Shown here one piece after another: positions 36,181-43,141 of a stretch of DNA of 64,000 nucleotides (position 1 is its first letter; each line of letters begins with the position of its first letter). A program made the position numbers and the translations under genes. The notes under the pieces were generated by a model. The model had not been told where the DNA came from. It saw only the letters and a list, made by a program, of their open reading frames with translations, and did no database searches. The DNA comes from Mitsuaria sp. 7 (GTDB lineage Bacteria; Pseudomonadota; Gammaproteobacteria; Burkholderiales; Burkholderiaceae_C): contig NZ_CP011514.1 of the NCBI RefSeq assembly GCF_001653795.1, forward strand, positions 2,682,261-2,746,260, written 5' to 3'.

Positions 36181-37317
36181 ATGCAACTCCGACAACACCC
36201 GCTCCCGAGCCCGACTCCGGGCACGCAGCGCGAGCTCGTCTCGCTGCACTACGGCCAGCCCGGCCAGGGCCAGAAGGTCTACATCCAGGCCTCGCTGCAT
36301 GCCGACGAGCTGCCGGGCATGCTCACCGCCTGGCACCTGCGCCGCCACTTCGACGCGCTGGAGGCGGCGGGCCACCTGCGCGGCGAAGTGATCCTCGTGC
36401 CGATGGCCAATCCGATCGGCCTGTCGCAATGGTGGCTGCAGTCTCACCTCGGCCGCTTCGAGGGCCTGTCGGGCGAGAACTTCAACCGCCACTACCCCGA
36501 GCACATCGAGGCCGCGGCGCGACACGCGGAGCCGCGCCTGGGCGCCGATCCGGCGCGCAACGTCGCGGTGCTGCGCGCCGCGCTGAAGACCGAGGTGCAG
36601 GCTTCGCCGGCCGACACCGAGCTCAAGGCGCTGCGCAAGACGCTGATGCTGATGGCCTGCGACGCGGACGTGGTGCTGGACCTGCACTGCGACGCGCAGG
36701 CGGTGATGCACCTCTACACCGAGACGCCCTGCTGGCCGCAATGCGAGCCGCTGGCCGCCTACCTCGGCGCGGGCGTGACGCTGCTGGCGACGGACTCCGG
36801 CGACAACCCCTTCGACGAGGCCTGCTCGCAGGTCTGGTGGAAGTGGGCGAAGCACTTCGGCGACCGCTTCCCGATCCCGCAGGCCTGCCTGTCGGTGACG
36901 GTCGAGCTGCGCGGCCAGCAGGACGTGCACCACGACCTGGCGGCCAAGGACGCGCAGGCGATCGTGGACTTCCTGATCCATCGCGGCGTGATCGCCTCCG
37001 ATGCCCCGGACGGCGCGACGCCGCCGGTGCCGGCGCCGGTCGGCGATGCGCGTCCGCTGGCGGGCTCGATCCCGGTCCCCTCGCCGGTCGGCGGCGTGCT
37101 GACCTTCCTGCGCGAGGTCGGCGAGACGGTGAGCGAAGGCGACGTCATCGCCCAGGTCATCGATCCGATCAGCGGATCGGTGACCGACCTGAAGAGCCCC
37201 ACCGACGGGCTGCTGTTTGCACGCGACACGCTGCGCCTGGTCACGGCCGGGGCGCGGGTCGCGAAAGTCGCGGGGCGCGAAGCGACCCGCACCGGAAAAC
37301 TCCTGGGAGCCCGTTGA
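36181..37317 (+). CDS. aotO: succinylglutamate desuccinylase/aspartoacylase family protein (AotO-like)
   Basis: A 378-residue M14-type zinc hydrolase. The metal motif His-Ala-Asp-Glu is in Ser-Leu-His-Ala-Asp-Glu-Leu-Pro-Gly (His-x-x-Glu) and the third ligand is in Leu-Asp-Leu-His-Cys-Asp. A C-terminal domain (about 295-365) looks like a biotinyl/lipoyl beta-sandwich: Val-Pro-Ser-Pro-Val-Gly-Gly-Val-Leu, Val-Gly-Glu-Thr-Val-Ser-Glu-Gly-Asp-Val-Ile, and Leu-Lys-Ser-Pro-Thr-Asp-Gly, where Lys is not in the usual Met-Lys. Aot operons of Pseudomonas carry a similar gene of unknown function. A role on acylated amino acids taken up by the transporter is inference. Confidence 0.8.
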   Translation: MQLRQHPLPSPTPGTQRELVSLHYGQPGQGQKVYIQASLHADELPGMLTAWHLRRHFDALEAAGHLRGEVILVPMANPIGLSQWWLQSHLGRFEGLSGENFNRHYPEHIEAAARHAEPRLGADPARNVAVLRAALKTEVQASPADTELKALRKTLMLMACDADVVLDLHCDAQAVMHLYTETPCWPQCEPLAAYLGAGVTLLATDSGDNPFDEACSQVWWKWAKHFGDRFPIPQACLSVTVELRGQQDVHHDLAAKDAQAIVDFLIHRGVIASDAPDGATPPVPAPVGDARPLAGSIPVPSPVGGVLTFLREVGETVSEGDVIAQVIDPISGSVTDLKSPTDGLLFARDTLRLVTAGARVAKVAGREATRTGKLLGAR

Positions 37318-38087
37318 TGTCCGCGGCCAGTCTTGTTGTCGACAACCTCCACAAACGCTACGGCGACCGCGAAGTGCTCAAGGGCGTGTCCCTGGCCGCG
37401 AAGCCGGGCGACGTGATCACGCTGATCGGGTCCAGCGGCTCGGGCAAGAGCACCTTCCTGCGCTGCATCAACCTGCTGGAGCAGCCTTTCGAAGGCACGC
37501 TGAAGCTGGGCACGGAGGAACTCAAGCTCGTCCGCGACCGCGACGGCAGCCTCAAGTCCGCCGACGCGGCGCAGCTGCAGCGCTGGCGCGCACGGCTGGC
37601 GATGGTGTTCCAGAACTTCAACCTGTGGGGCCACCGCACGGTGCTGGAGAACGTCATCGAGGCGCCCATCCACGTGCTGAAGCAGCCACGCGCGCAGGCC
37701 ATCGAGAAGGCCGAGGCGCTGCTGGCCCGCGTGGGCGTGTCTCACCGCAAGGACGTCTATCCGGCGCAGCTCTCGGGCGGCGAGGCGCAACGCGTGGCGA
37801 TCGCGCGCGCGCTGGCGGTGGATCCCGAGGTGATGCTCTTCGACGAGCCGACATCGGCGCTGGATCCGGAACTGGTCGGCGAAGTGCTGAAGGTGATGCG
37901 CGACCTGGCGGCGGAAGGTCGCACGATGATCGTCGTGACCCACGAGATGGGCTTCGCGCGCGAGGTGTCGTCGCACACGATGTTCCTGCATCAGGGGCGA
38001 GTCGAAGAACAAGGCGATCCGCGCGAAGTGCTGGCGAAGCCGCAGAGCGAGCGGCTCAAGGCGTTTCTGAGCGGCGGGCTGAAGTAG
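37317..38087 (+). CDS. aotP: amino acid ABC transporter ATP-binding protein (HisP/AotP type)
   Basis: A 256-residue PAAT ATPase. Walker A Gly-Ser-Ser-Gly-Ser-Gly-Lys-Ser-Thr at about 38-46, Q-loop Val-Phe-Gln-Asn-Phe-Asn-Leu-Trp, signature Leu-Ser-Gly-Gly-Glu-Ala-Gln, Walker B Leu-Phe-Asp-Glu-Pro-Thr, and H-loop Thr-His-Glu-Met. The insert after Leu-Leu-Glu-Gln-Pro (Arg-Asp-Arg-Asp-Gly-Ser) is typical of HisP. ATG 37317 overlaps the previous stop by one base (TGATG). Last gene of the operon; a hairpin follows. Confidence 0.93.
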   Translation: MSAASLVVDNLHKRYGDREVLKGVSLAAKPGDVITLIGSSGSGKSTFLRCINLLEQPFEGTLKLGTEELKLVRDRDGSLKSADAAQLQRWRARLAMVFQNFNLWGHRTVLENVIEAPIHVLKQPRAQAIEKAEALLARVGVSHRKDVYPAQLSGGEAQRVAIARALAVDPEVMLFDEPTSALDPELVGEVLKVMRDLAAEGRTMIVVTHEMGFAREVSSHTMFLHQGRVEEQGDPREVLAKPQSERLKAFLSGGLK

Positions 38088-38115
38088 CGCGCTCTCACAC
38101 GCGGCTTCACGCGAC

Positions 38116-38138
38116 AGGCCCGGGCACGCCCGGGCCTT
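38116..38138 (+). terminator. stem-loop after the ABC operon
   Basis: GGCCCGGGC (38117-38125) and GCCCGGGCC (38128-38136) form a 9-bp stem with a very short loop, followed by TTCGTTC. The T tract is weak, so termination is plausible rather than certain. On the other strand it follows the antitoxin stop and could serve both converging genes. Confidence 0.5.
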
Positions 38139-38141
38139 CGT

Positions 38142-38465
38142 TCATGGGAAGACGGCTTCGAGCCCGCGGTCGCGCACCATCCGGAGCAGTCGCAACTCAG
38201 GGCCTTGCGGCCCCTTGCCCAGCCCCTGCTCCCACCGTCGGAACTGGCGCGCCGACGTATTCAGAATGCGCGCCAGCGTGTACACGCTGTACGTGGACTG
38301 CTCGCGAATGGCGCGGAAATCCTCCGTCTTGAGGGGATGAGGCGGGTCCATGCCCACGCGTTCCATGGCACTCAGATCTTCATCGTTGAATGTCCCGCAG
38401 CCATGAAGCTCACGACTCAAGCGCAGCAGTCGTTCAATCGTTTCGGACTTCCGTTTACGCATCAC
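38142..38465 (-). CDS. HigA-type XRE antitoxin
   Basis: A 107-residue helix-turn-helix protein. The C-terminal half has the pattern of HigA2/NadS-like antitoxins: Ile-Arg-Glu-Gln, Leu-Ala-Arg-Ile-Leu-Asn-Thr-Ser, Phe-Arg-Arg-Trp-Glu-Gln-Gly, Pro-Gln-Gly-Pro-Glu-Leu-Arg-Leu-Leu. It is probably the antitoxin and autorepressor of the toxin encoded just upstream, whose 3' end it overlaps by 11 bp. The N-terminus is basic. It looks intact. No separate promoter could be seen. Confidence 0.8.
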   Translation of the reverse strand: MMRKRKSETIERLLRLSRELHGCGTFNDEDLSAMERVGMDPPHPLKTEDFRAIREQSTYSVYTLARILNTSARQFRRWEQGLGKGPQGPELRLLRMVRDRGLEAVFP

Positions 38466-38836
38466 ACTTCAACTCCTTCAGATTGTTCCTCTCGACCGAA
38501 TCGGACAGCTCACGGGCGGACTTTCGAGTCAAGGCTGACGCCAGTTCACGGCACGCGTCCATGGTCTCCGCGTCGACCGTCTCCCGTTTGTTCTTGGCGT
38601 AGCCCTCGATGAAGAACCAAGGTCCTCCAGGTCGGCTTGCGACGATCACGCGATAGCCGGCGCGCTTTCCGGCACCGGATCGTCCGATCCGCTTCTTGAA
38701 GAGTCCACTACCGAGATTTGCATCGATGAGGCCGCGTTCCATTTCAGCCACAGCGCGGCACAGGTCGCTGTCTTTCCAACGCCTGCTTGCGCATCCAGCG
38801 TTGAAAGCCTTCGATCAGATAGACGGCATTCGACAC
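38455..38836 (-). pseudogene. RelE/HigB-type toxin disrupted by a +1 frameshift
   Basis: The distal frame encodes a 98-residue RelE/HigB2-like mRNA interferase piece from GTG 38751: Glu-Met-Glu-Arg-Gly-Leu-Ile-Asp-Ala-Asn-Leu-Gly, Lys-Lys-Arg-Ile, Tyr-Arg-Val-Ile-Val-Ala, Gly-Tyr-Ala-Lys. The missing N-terminus is encoded upstream in another frame from GTG 38836: Val-Ser-Asn-Ala-Val-Tyr-Leu-Ile-Glu-Gly-Phe-Gln-Arg-Trp-Met-Arg-Lys-Gln-Ala-Leu-Glu. It then continues as Asp-Ser-Asp-Leu-Cys-Arg-Ala-Val-Ala if one A (near 38773, in GGAAAG) is removed. The joined protein fits the family length of about 125 residues. Either the toxin is dead, the site shifts in translation, or the base is a sequencing error. 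Confidence 0.75.
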
Positions 38837-38943
38837 GCGCCAACCCTCGCATCGTGATCACACGCCCTGAGTGCCAGTCTTTGCCTGATCGCGTCTCGTC
38901 CTGAAGGCGGCCCTCCGATGGGGGTGTCAACGGCCCGGCGACC

Positions 38944-38975
38944 GCAAAAGAAAAGCCGCGCTATCGCGCGGCTTT
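38944..38975 (-). terminator. intrinsic terminator after the 39011-39532 gene
   Basis: A 10-bp stem (38952-38961 with 38966-38975) and a 4-nt loop are followed, on the minus strand, by TTTTCTTTTGC (38954 down to 38944). It lies 36 bp past the stop of the unknown gene and should end its transcript. Confidence 0.85.
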
Positions 38976-39010
38976 GGTGGCGTCCATGGATCTACGGATA
39001 GCGCCGGGAA

Positions 39011-39532
39011 TCAGCGCGGGGGATCCCGCTGGAACTGCAGGATCCGTGTGTCCTGGGGCTGAACGGTCCCGCCCGGACCACGGACGAACAAAATGGCACC
39101 GCGGGCTAGACGAACGCCGTACACGGCTTCTCGAGGCGACCATTCGACGTTCAAACGCTCGTTCGGGGGCAGCCGCTCGTCCATGGCCCTGGCCATGCTC
39201 TCCGTCAGGCCGTAGGCAGCGAGTGCCACCTTGCCGAGCGCCGGCACATCGTGGACGTTCAAGTGCTGGTACTGCCGCCTGAAACCCCTCAGGTCCTCGT
39301 CCTCCAGTCTGAAGCCCAATTGGGATGCGCGCTGCCATTCGTGCTGCATGTCCTCCATGTGGCGCAACAGGAGGACAGCTGGAAGTTCCCCCTGCTCAGG
39401 CAGGGCGCTCATGTCTTTCAGTCGGCGAGCCTGATCGCGTACCAGGGCACGGTAAGCGGGATCTGCGAATCGGCCTGTCGTCGACGGGCCGACGGCACCG
39501 GTGTTCGACGATTGGATCGGTGGGGGAAACAT
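39011..39532 (-). CDS. hypothetical protein downstream of mksB
   Basis: A 173-residue soluble protein with no recognised domain. It is charged and helical (Ala-Tyr-Arg-Ala-Leu-Val-Arg-Asp-Gln-Ala-Arg-Arg-Leu-Lys), with Leu-Leu-Leu-Arg-His-Met-Glu-Asp-Met-Gln and a beta-like C-terminal half ending Gln-Arg-Asp-Pro-Pro-Arg. No signal peptide or membrane segment is present. GGAG lies 6 nt before ATG 39532, but that site is inside a large hairpin. It is codirectional with mksFEB, 76 bp past mksB, so it may share the operon transcript. Base composition is like its neighbours. Function is unknown. Confidence 0.7.
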   Translation of the reverse strand: MFPPPIQSSNTGAVGPSTTGRFADPAYRALVRDQARRLKDMSALPEQGELPAVLLLRHMEDMQHEWQRASQLGFRLEDEDLRGFRRQYQHLNVHDVPALGKVALAAYGLTESMARAMDERLPPNERLNVEWSPREAVYGVRLARGAILFVRGPGGTVQPQDTRILQFQRDPPR

Positions 39533-39588
39533 GAGAACTCCAGAAGTGGCGAGGGCGAGTGAGTCGCCTCACCCGCCCTGGAGTTCTC
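39533..39588 (-). promoter_or_regulatory. hairpin sequestering the ribosome site of the 39532 gene
   Basis: GAGAACTCCAG (39533-39543) and CTGGAGTTCTC (39578-39588) are perfect 11-nt inverted arms. Inner segments 39553-39562 and 39569-39578 pair at 9 of 10 positions. On the minus-strand mRNA the GGAG ribosome site of the gene starting at 39532 is buried in the stem, right before the ATG. The gene should be poorly translated unless the stem is opened by upstream translation or a factor. No T run follows, so it is not an intrinsic terminator. Confidence 0.7.
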
Positions 39589-39608
39589 GGTACGGATGTC
39601 AGTCGACC

Positions 39609-42428
39609 TCAGTCGTAGACCGACTTCTCCGGCCGCCGCGCCAGCACCGCGATCGGCGGCGCCCAGCGTTCGCCGCGCGGCTTCTTGCTGGTGACCAGCG
39701 TGATCTCCGAGGGCTCGAACACCTCGACGTTGTGCGTGATCGGCGTCGTCAGCAGGTACTGCGCCCGCGTGCTCTTCAGGAAGTGGCCGACCAGCTGGAT
39801 GTTGCGCACGTCCAGGTGGGCGAAGGGCTCGTCGATGAAGACGAAGCCGCCGGGCGCGTCGTCGTCCTTCATCAGTCCGACCAGCAGGATCAGGCTCTTG
39901 AGCACCTGCTGTCCGCCTGAGGCCTCGCCGTCGTTCATGCCGACCTCGCCCTTGCCGTCGAAGTTGAACTTCACATGCAACCCAGCCTGCGCCAGCACCG
40001 TGTCGTCGTTGTCCAGGTGCGGCAGCTCGGCCTGCGCATGCACGCCGGCGAGCTCGCCCAGCTCCTGCACGTTCTTGCGGTAGCGCCGCACCGTCGCGCG
40101 CAGCACGTCGATGTAGCGCTCGCGCGCGTTGAACGCGGCGATGCGCGCCATCTCGTTGCTCGCGCGGCGGTCGTCGAGCTGCGTGGTCTGCTCCAGCACC
40201 GCCATCTGCATCCGCGCATGGCGGTCCTGCACGCCGGGATCGGTCTCCCACACGCCGGTGTCGAGCTCCTGCTGCACGTGGCGCGAGGCGATCTCCGCCT
40301 GCTTGGCGTTCTCGAATTCATCGCGCAATGCGCTCAGGCGCATCGGATGCACCCAGGCCGCGGGGAACTTCGCCCGGGCCTCGCGCGAGGCCTTCGCCGT
40401 GGCGATCAGATCGTTGCGCCGGGTCGCCCAGTCGCGCTCGGCGCGCGACACGTTGTCCTCGCTGGCCTTCAGGCTGGCCTGCGCGCCTTCGTAGTCGCGC
40501 TCGGTGCGCGACGCCGCCGCCACCGTGCGGTCGTGCTCCTGGTCGAGCGCGCCCATGCGCGTCGCCGCCTCGATCCGCGACTGGCGCAGGCCCGGCAGGC
40601 GCGCTCGCGCCTCGGCGAATTCCTCGGAGCGTTCCACCAGTTCCTGCGCCGCCTTGTGGCCCTGCGCCGCGCGCTGCGCGTCCTTGAGCTGGCGCTCGAT
40701 CTCGAGCTGCTCCTTGGCGAGCTTGGACAGCTCCAGGTCGTAGCGCGTCAGCTCCTTGTCGAGCGAGGCACGGCGCGTGTCCAGCGCGGAGTCGCCGAAC
40801 TGGTACTCGCGCGGCTCGACCCACAGGCTGCGGCCGCCGCGGCCGTCTCGGTAGTAGGCCTCCGGCGTGATCCATTCGCCGCCGGACTGCGCGCCCTTGT
40901 CGGTGTCCGCGACGCAGCGGATGGACGCCAGCTGCCGAAGCAGCCAGGCCGGCGCCTTCGCGTTGAACTTGAGCACGGACATCAGGCTGTCCTTCGGGCT
41001 CACCGTCGGCGCGAACTCGCCGTCGGCCACGACGTAGTGCCGGTAGCGCTCGCGGGATGCCAGGCGGTAGGCCTGGCCCTCGTCGCTCGAATGCGCGAGC
41101 ACCACGACCCAGCGCGACGGCCGCAGGAAGCCCTCGGCCGCGGCGCGCCACTGGTCGTCGGCGATGTCGATCGCGTCGGCCAGCACGTGATGCGCGATGC
41201 CCGCCTCGTCCAGCGCCTTGCGGAAGCGCGTGACCTCGACCGGCGGCGGCGGCAGCCGCTGTCCGGTCAGCTCGTCCATCGCCGCCTGCGCCTTGCGCTG
41301 CTGGTCGTTCTGGCGCGTGAAGCTCTCGCGAAGCTGGTGCTGGCGCGTGCCGAGCTCCTCCAGCTTCGCGGTCAGCGCCGCGCCGTCGGTCTCGACCGCG
41401 GCGAGCGCCTTCAGGTCCTCCTCGCGCTTGGCGAGCTGCTCCATCGGCCGCTCGCCGTCACGCGCCGCCTCGAAGGCCTGGCGTGCTTCCTTTCGCTGCG
41501 TCTCCAGATCGGACAGCTTGTCCCTGGCCGCTTCCTGCGCCTTGAACAGCGCCAGCAGATGCGCGCGCTTGTCGCTGATGCCGCGTTCGTCGGAACGCGC
41601 GAAGAGCCGCTGCCGGTGCAGCTCGCGCAGCTGCTGCGCGGTGCGCTGGCGCTGCTCGCTCCACTGCATCACGGGCACGACCTCGGTCGAGAGCCGTTCG
41701 CGCTCCTTCACGCGCAGCTGGACCTGCTGGTAGCTGTTGACGCGGTTGGCCAGGTCCGACAGCTGCGCCTGCGCGTGCGACAGCTCATGCGTCGACTGGT
41801 CGACTTCCTTGAGCAGCTGCTGCTGGTGGTTGCGCGCGAGCTCGTAGCGGTCCAGCACCTCCTGGTCGCCGAAGACCTCGAACACCAGGCGCAGCAGCTC
41901 CTTGGGCGACAGTTCGCAGAGCCGGTCCGTCTGCCCCTGCTCCAGCGCCAGCACGCGGCCGATCGCGCGCGTCAGGCCGGCGGCTTCCAGGCGCTTCTTC
42001 CAGGCCTCGATGCCCAGCCAGTCCTTGTCGGTCTTGGTGTCGAGCTCCTCGATCTCCTGCACGCCGTCGACCAGCGTGTAGCGGCGCACCCAGTCGCCGC
42101 CCTGGCGCGAGATGCGGCAGGCCAGCGTCACCTGGTCCGAATACAGCAGCGAGCTCGCGAACGGCCGGCTGCTGTTCTGGCGGTTGCGCGGACGGTTGTC
42201 CACCAGCGCGCGCAGCCAGGCGTGCTCGGCGTTGGCGTGACGGGCGTAGGTCTTGTAGGTCCGGCCGCCGGAGCACTCCAGGCCCAGCAGCGTGCGCATC
42301 GCGTCGAGCAGCGTCGTCTTGCCCGAGCCGTTGGGCCCGGCGATGGTGATGATGTTGCCGTCCAGCGGCATCGACACGCGGCGGCAGTAGTCCCAGTGCA
42401 GCAGTTCCAGGGATTGCAGGTGAAACAT
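39609..42428 (-). CDS. mksB: MksB-type SMC condensin ATPase
   Basis: A 939-residue SMC-like ATPase. Walker A Gly-Pro-Asn-Gly-Ser-Gly-Lys-Thr-Thr at 31-39; two long coiled-coil arms (about 230-420 and 590-770) flank a hinge region; the C-terminal head has signature Glu-Ala-Ser-Gly-Gly-Gln-Gln-Val and Walker B Gly-Phe-Val-Phe-Ile-Asp-Glu-Pro with D-loop His-Leu-Asp. The arms are shorter than in E. coli MukB (1486 residues), and the length matches MksB. It would compact or extrude chromosomal DNA with MksE and MksF. ATG 42428 overlaps the mksE stop by 4 bp. Annotation as a plain ATP-binding protein is likely elsewhere. Confidence 0.88.
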   Translation of the reverse strand: MFHLQSLELLHWDYCRRVSMPLDGNIITIAGPNGSGKTTLLDAMRTLLGLECSGGRTYKTYARHANAEHAWLRALVDNRPRNRQNSSRPFASSLLYSDQVTLACRISRQGGDWVRRYTLVDGVQEIEELDTKTDKDWLGIEAWKKRLEAAGLTRAIGRVLALEQGQTDRLCELSPKELLRLVFEVFGDQEVLDRYELARNHQQQLLKEVDQSTHELSHAQAQLSDLANRVNSYQQVQLRVKERERLSTEVVPVMQWSEQRQRTAQQLRELHRQRLFARSDERGISDKRAHLLALFKAQEAARDKLSDLETQRKEARQAFEAARDGERPMEQLAKREEDLKALAAVETDGAALTAKLEELGTRQHQLRESFTRQNDQQRKAQAAMDELTGQRLPPPPVEVTRFRKALDEAGIAHHVLADAIDIADDQWRAAAEGFLRPSRWVVVLAHSSDEGQAYRLASRERYRHYVVADGEFAPTVSPKDSLMSVLKFNAKAPAWLLRQLASIRCVADTDKGAQSGGEWITPEAYYRDGRGGRSLWVEPREYQFGDSALDTRRASLDKELTRYDLELSKLAKEQLEIERQLKDAQRAAQGHKAAQELVERSEEFAEARARLPGLRQSRIEAATRMGALDQEHDRTVAAASRTERDYEGAQASLKASEDNVSRAERDWATRRNDLIATAKASREARAKFPAAWVHPMRLSALRDEFENAKQAEIASRHVQQELDTGVWETDPGVQDRHARMQMAVLEQTTQLDDRRASNEMARIAAFNARERYIDVLRATVRRYRKNVQELGELAGVHAQAELPHLDNDDTVLAQAGLHVKFNFDGKGEVGMNDGEASGGQQVLKSLILLVGLMKDDDAPGGFVFIDEPFAHLDVRNIQLVGHFLKSTRAQYLLTTPITHNVEVFEPSEITLVTSKKPRGERWAPPIAVLARRPEKSVYD

Positions 42429-43141
42429 CAGGCGTCGCTCAGATCGGATTCTTCGTTGTGGCGGGCGGCCAGGATGGCGGTGAGCATCGGGCCGGCTTCG
42501 CCGTCGGTGCTGCGCGCGAGCACGTCGGCCAGCGCCCCGTCCAGGATGCGCGGGGCCAGCGTGTCGTAGTCGAGCAGCAGGTCCAGCAGCGGGCCTTCGC
42601 AGATGTCCTCGCCCTTGCGGGTGATGAAGCCCTGGCGCTCGAGCAGCTTGAGGTTGGAATCCAGGCGCATCTTCTTGCCCAGCTGGTTGCCGAAGTCGGC
42701 CAGCAGGCTGCGGTAGGACAGCGTGGGCGCGCTGCTCGCGGCGCTGGGCAGCGGCTTGTCCTTGGAGAACATCTCGCCCTGCCCTTCCGCGGCCTCCTCG
42801 GCGCGCGCGAGCTGGCGCTGGCGCTTGGGCAGCACGATCAGCGACCACACCACCACCAGCAGCGCCACGCCGTCGCGCGGCAGGTCGAGGTTGTTGTTGG
42901 ACGCCAGGCCGGTCTCGCCGAACACGGCGACCTCGGCCGGGCGCAGCATCGCCAGCGTGATGTGGTCCGCGTAGACGTTGTCCACGACGCGCAGGCCGAC
43001 GGCGGCCACGCGCTCGTTGACCGCGCGCCAGAGTTCCTGGTCGATCAGCGCGCGGCGCACCAGCGGCTGGTTGCGCGGCAGCCAGCGGCGCGCCAGCAGT
43101 TGAGCCGCCAGCTGGGCGGCGTCGTCGAGTTGATTGCTCAT
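42428..43141 (-). CDS. mksE: MksE-type condensin accessory subunit
   Basis: A 237-residue winged-helix protein between kleisin and SMC genes, the position of MukE/MksE/JetB. It has Leu-Ser-Tyr-Arg-Ser-Leu-Leu-Ala-Asp-Phe-Gly-Asn-Gln-Leu, then Leu-Lys-Leu-Leu-Glu-Arg-Gln-Gly-Phe-Ile-Thr-Arg (wing-like) and an acidic end, Glu-Glu-Ser-Asp-Leu-Ser-Asp. It would bind the kleisin and DNA. Start at ATG 43141 gives ATGA overlap with the mksF stop. Coupled 4-bp overlaps on both sides argue for a fixed complex. Individual residues are weakly conserved, so context carries much of the call. Confidence 0.8.
   Translation of the reverse strand: MSNQLDDAAQLAAQLLARRWLPRNQPLVRRALIDQELWRAVNERVAAVGLRVVDNVYADHITLAMLRPAEVAVFGETGLASNNNLDLPRDGVALLVVVWSLIVLPKRQRQLARAEEAAEGQGEMFSKDKPLPSAASSAPTLSYRSLLADFGNQLGKKMRLDSNLKLLERQGFITRKGEDICEGPLLDLLLDYDTLAPRILDGALADVLARSTDGEAGPMLTAILAARHNEESDLSDA

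Noticed and set aside
38646..38930. A 94-codon minus-strand frame over the toxin start
   Set aside because: It overlaps both parts of the broken toxin in a third frame and has no domain; its codons only share bases with the true toxin N-terminus.
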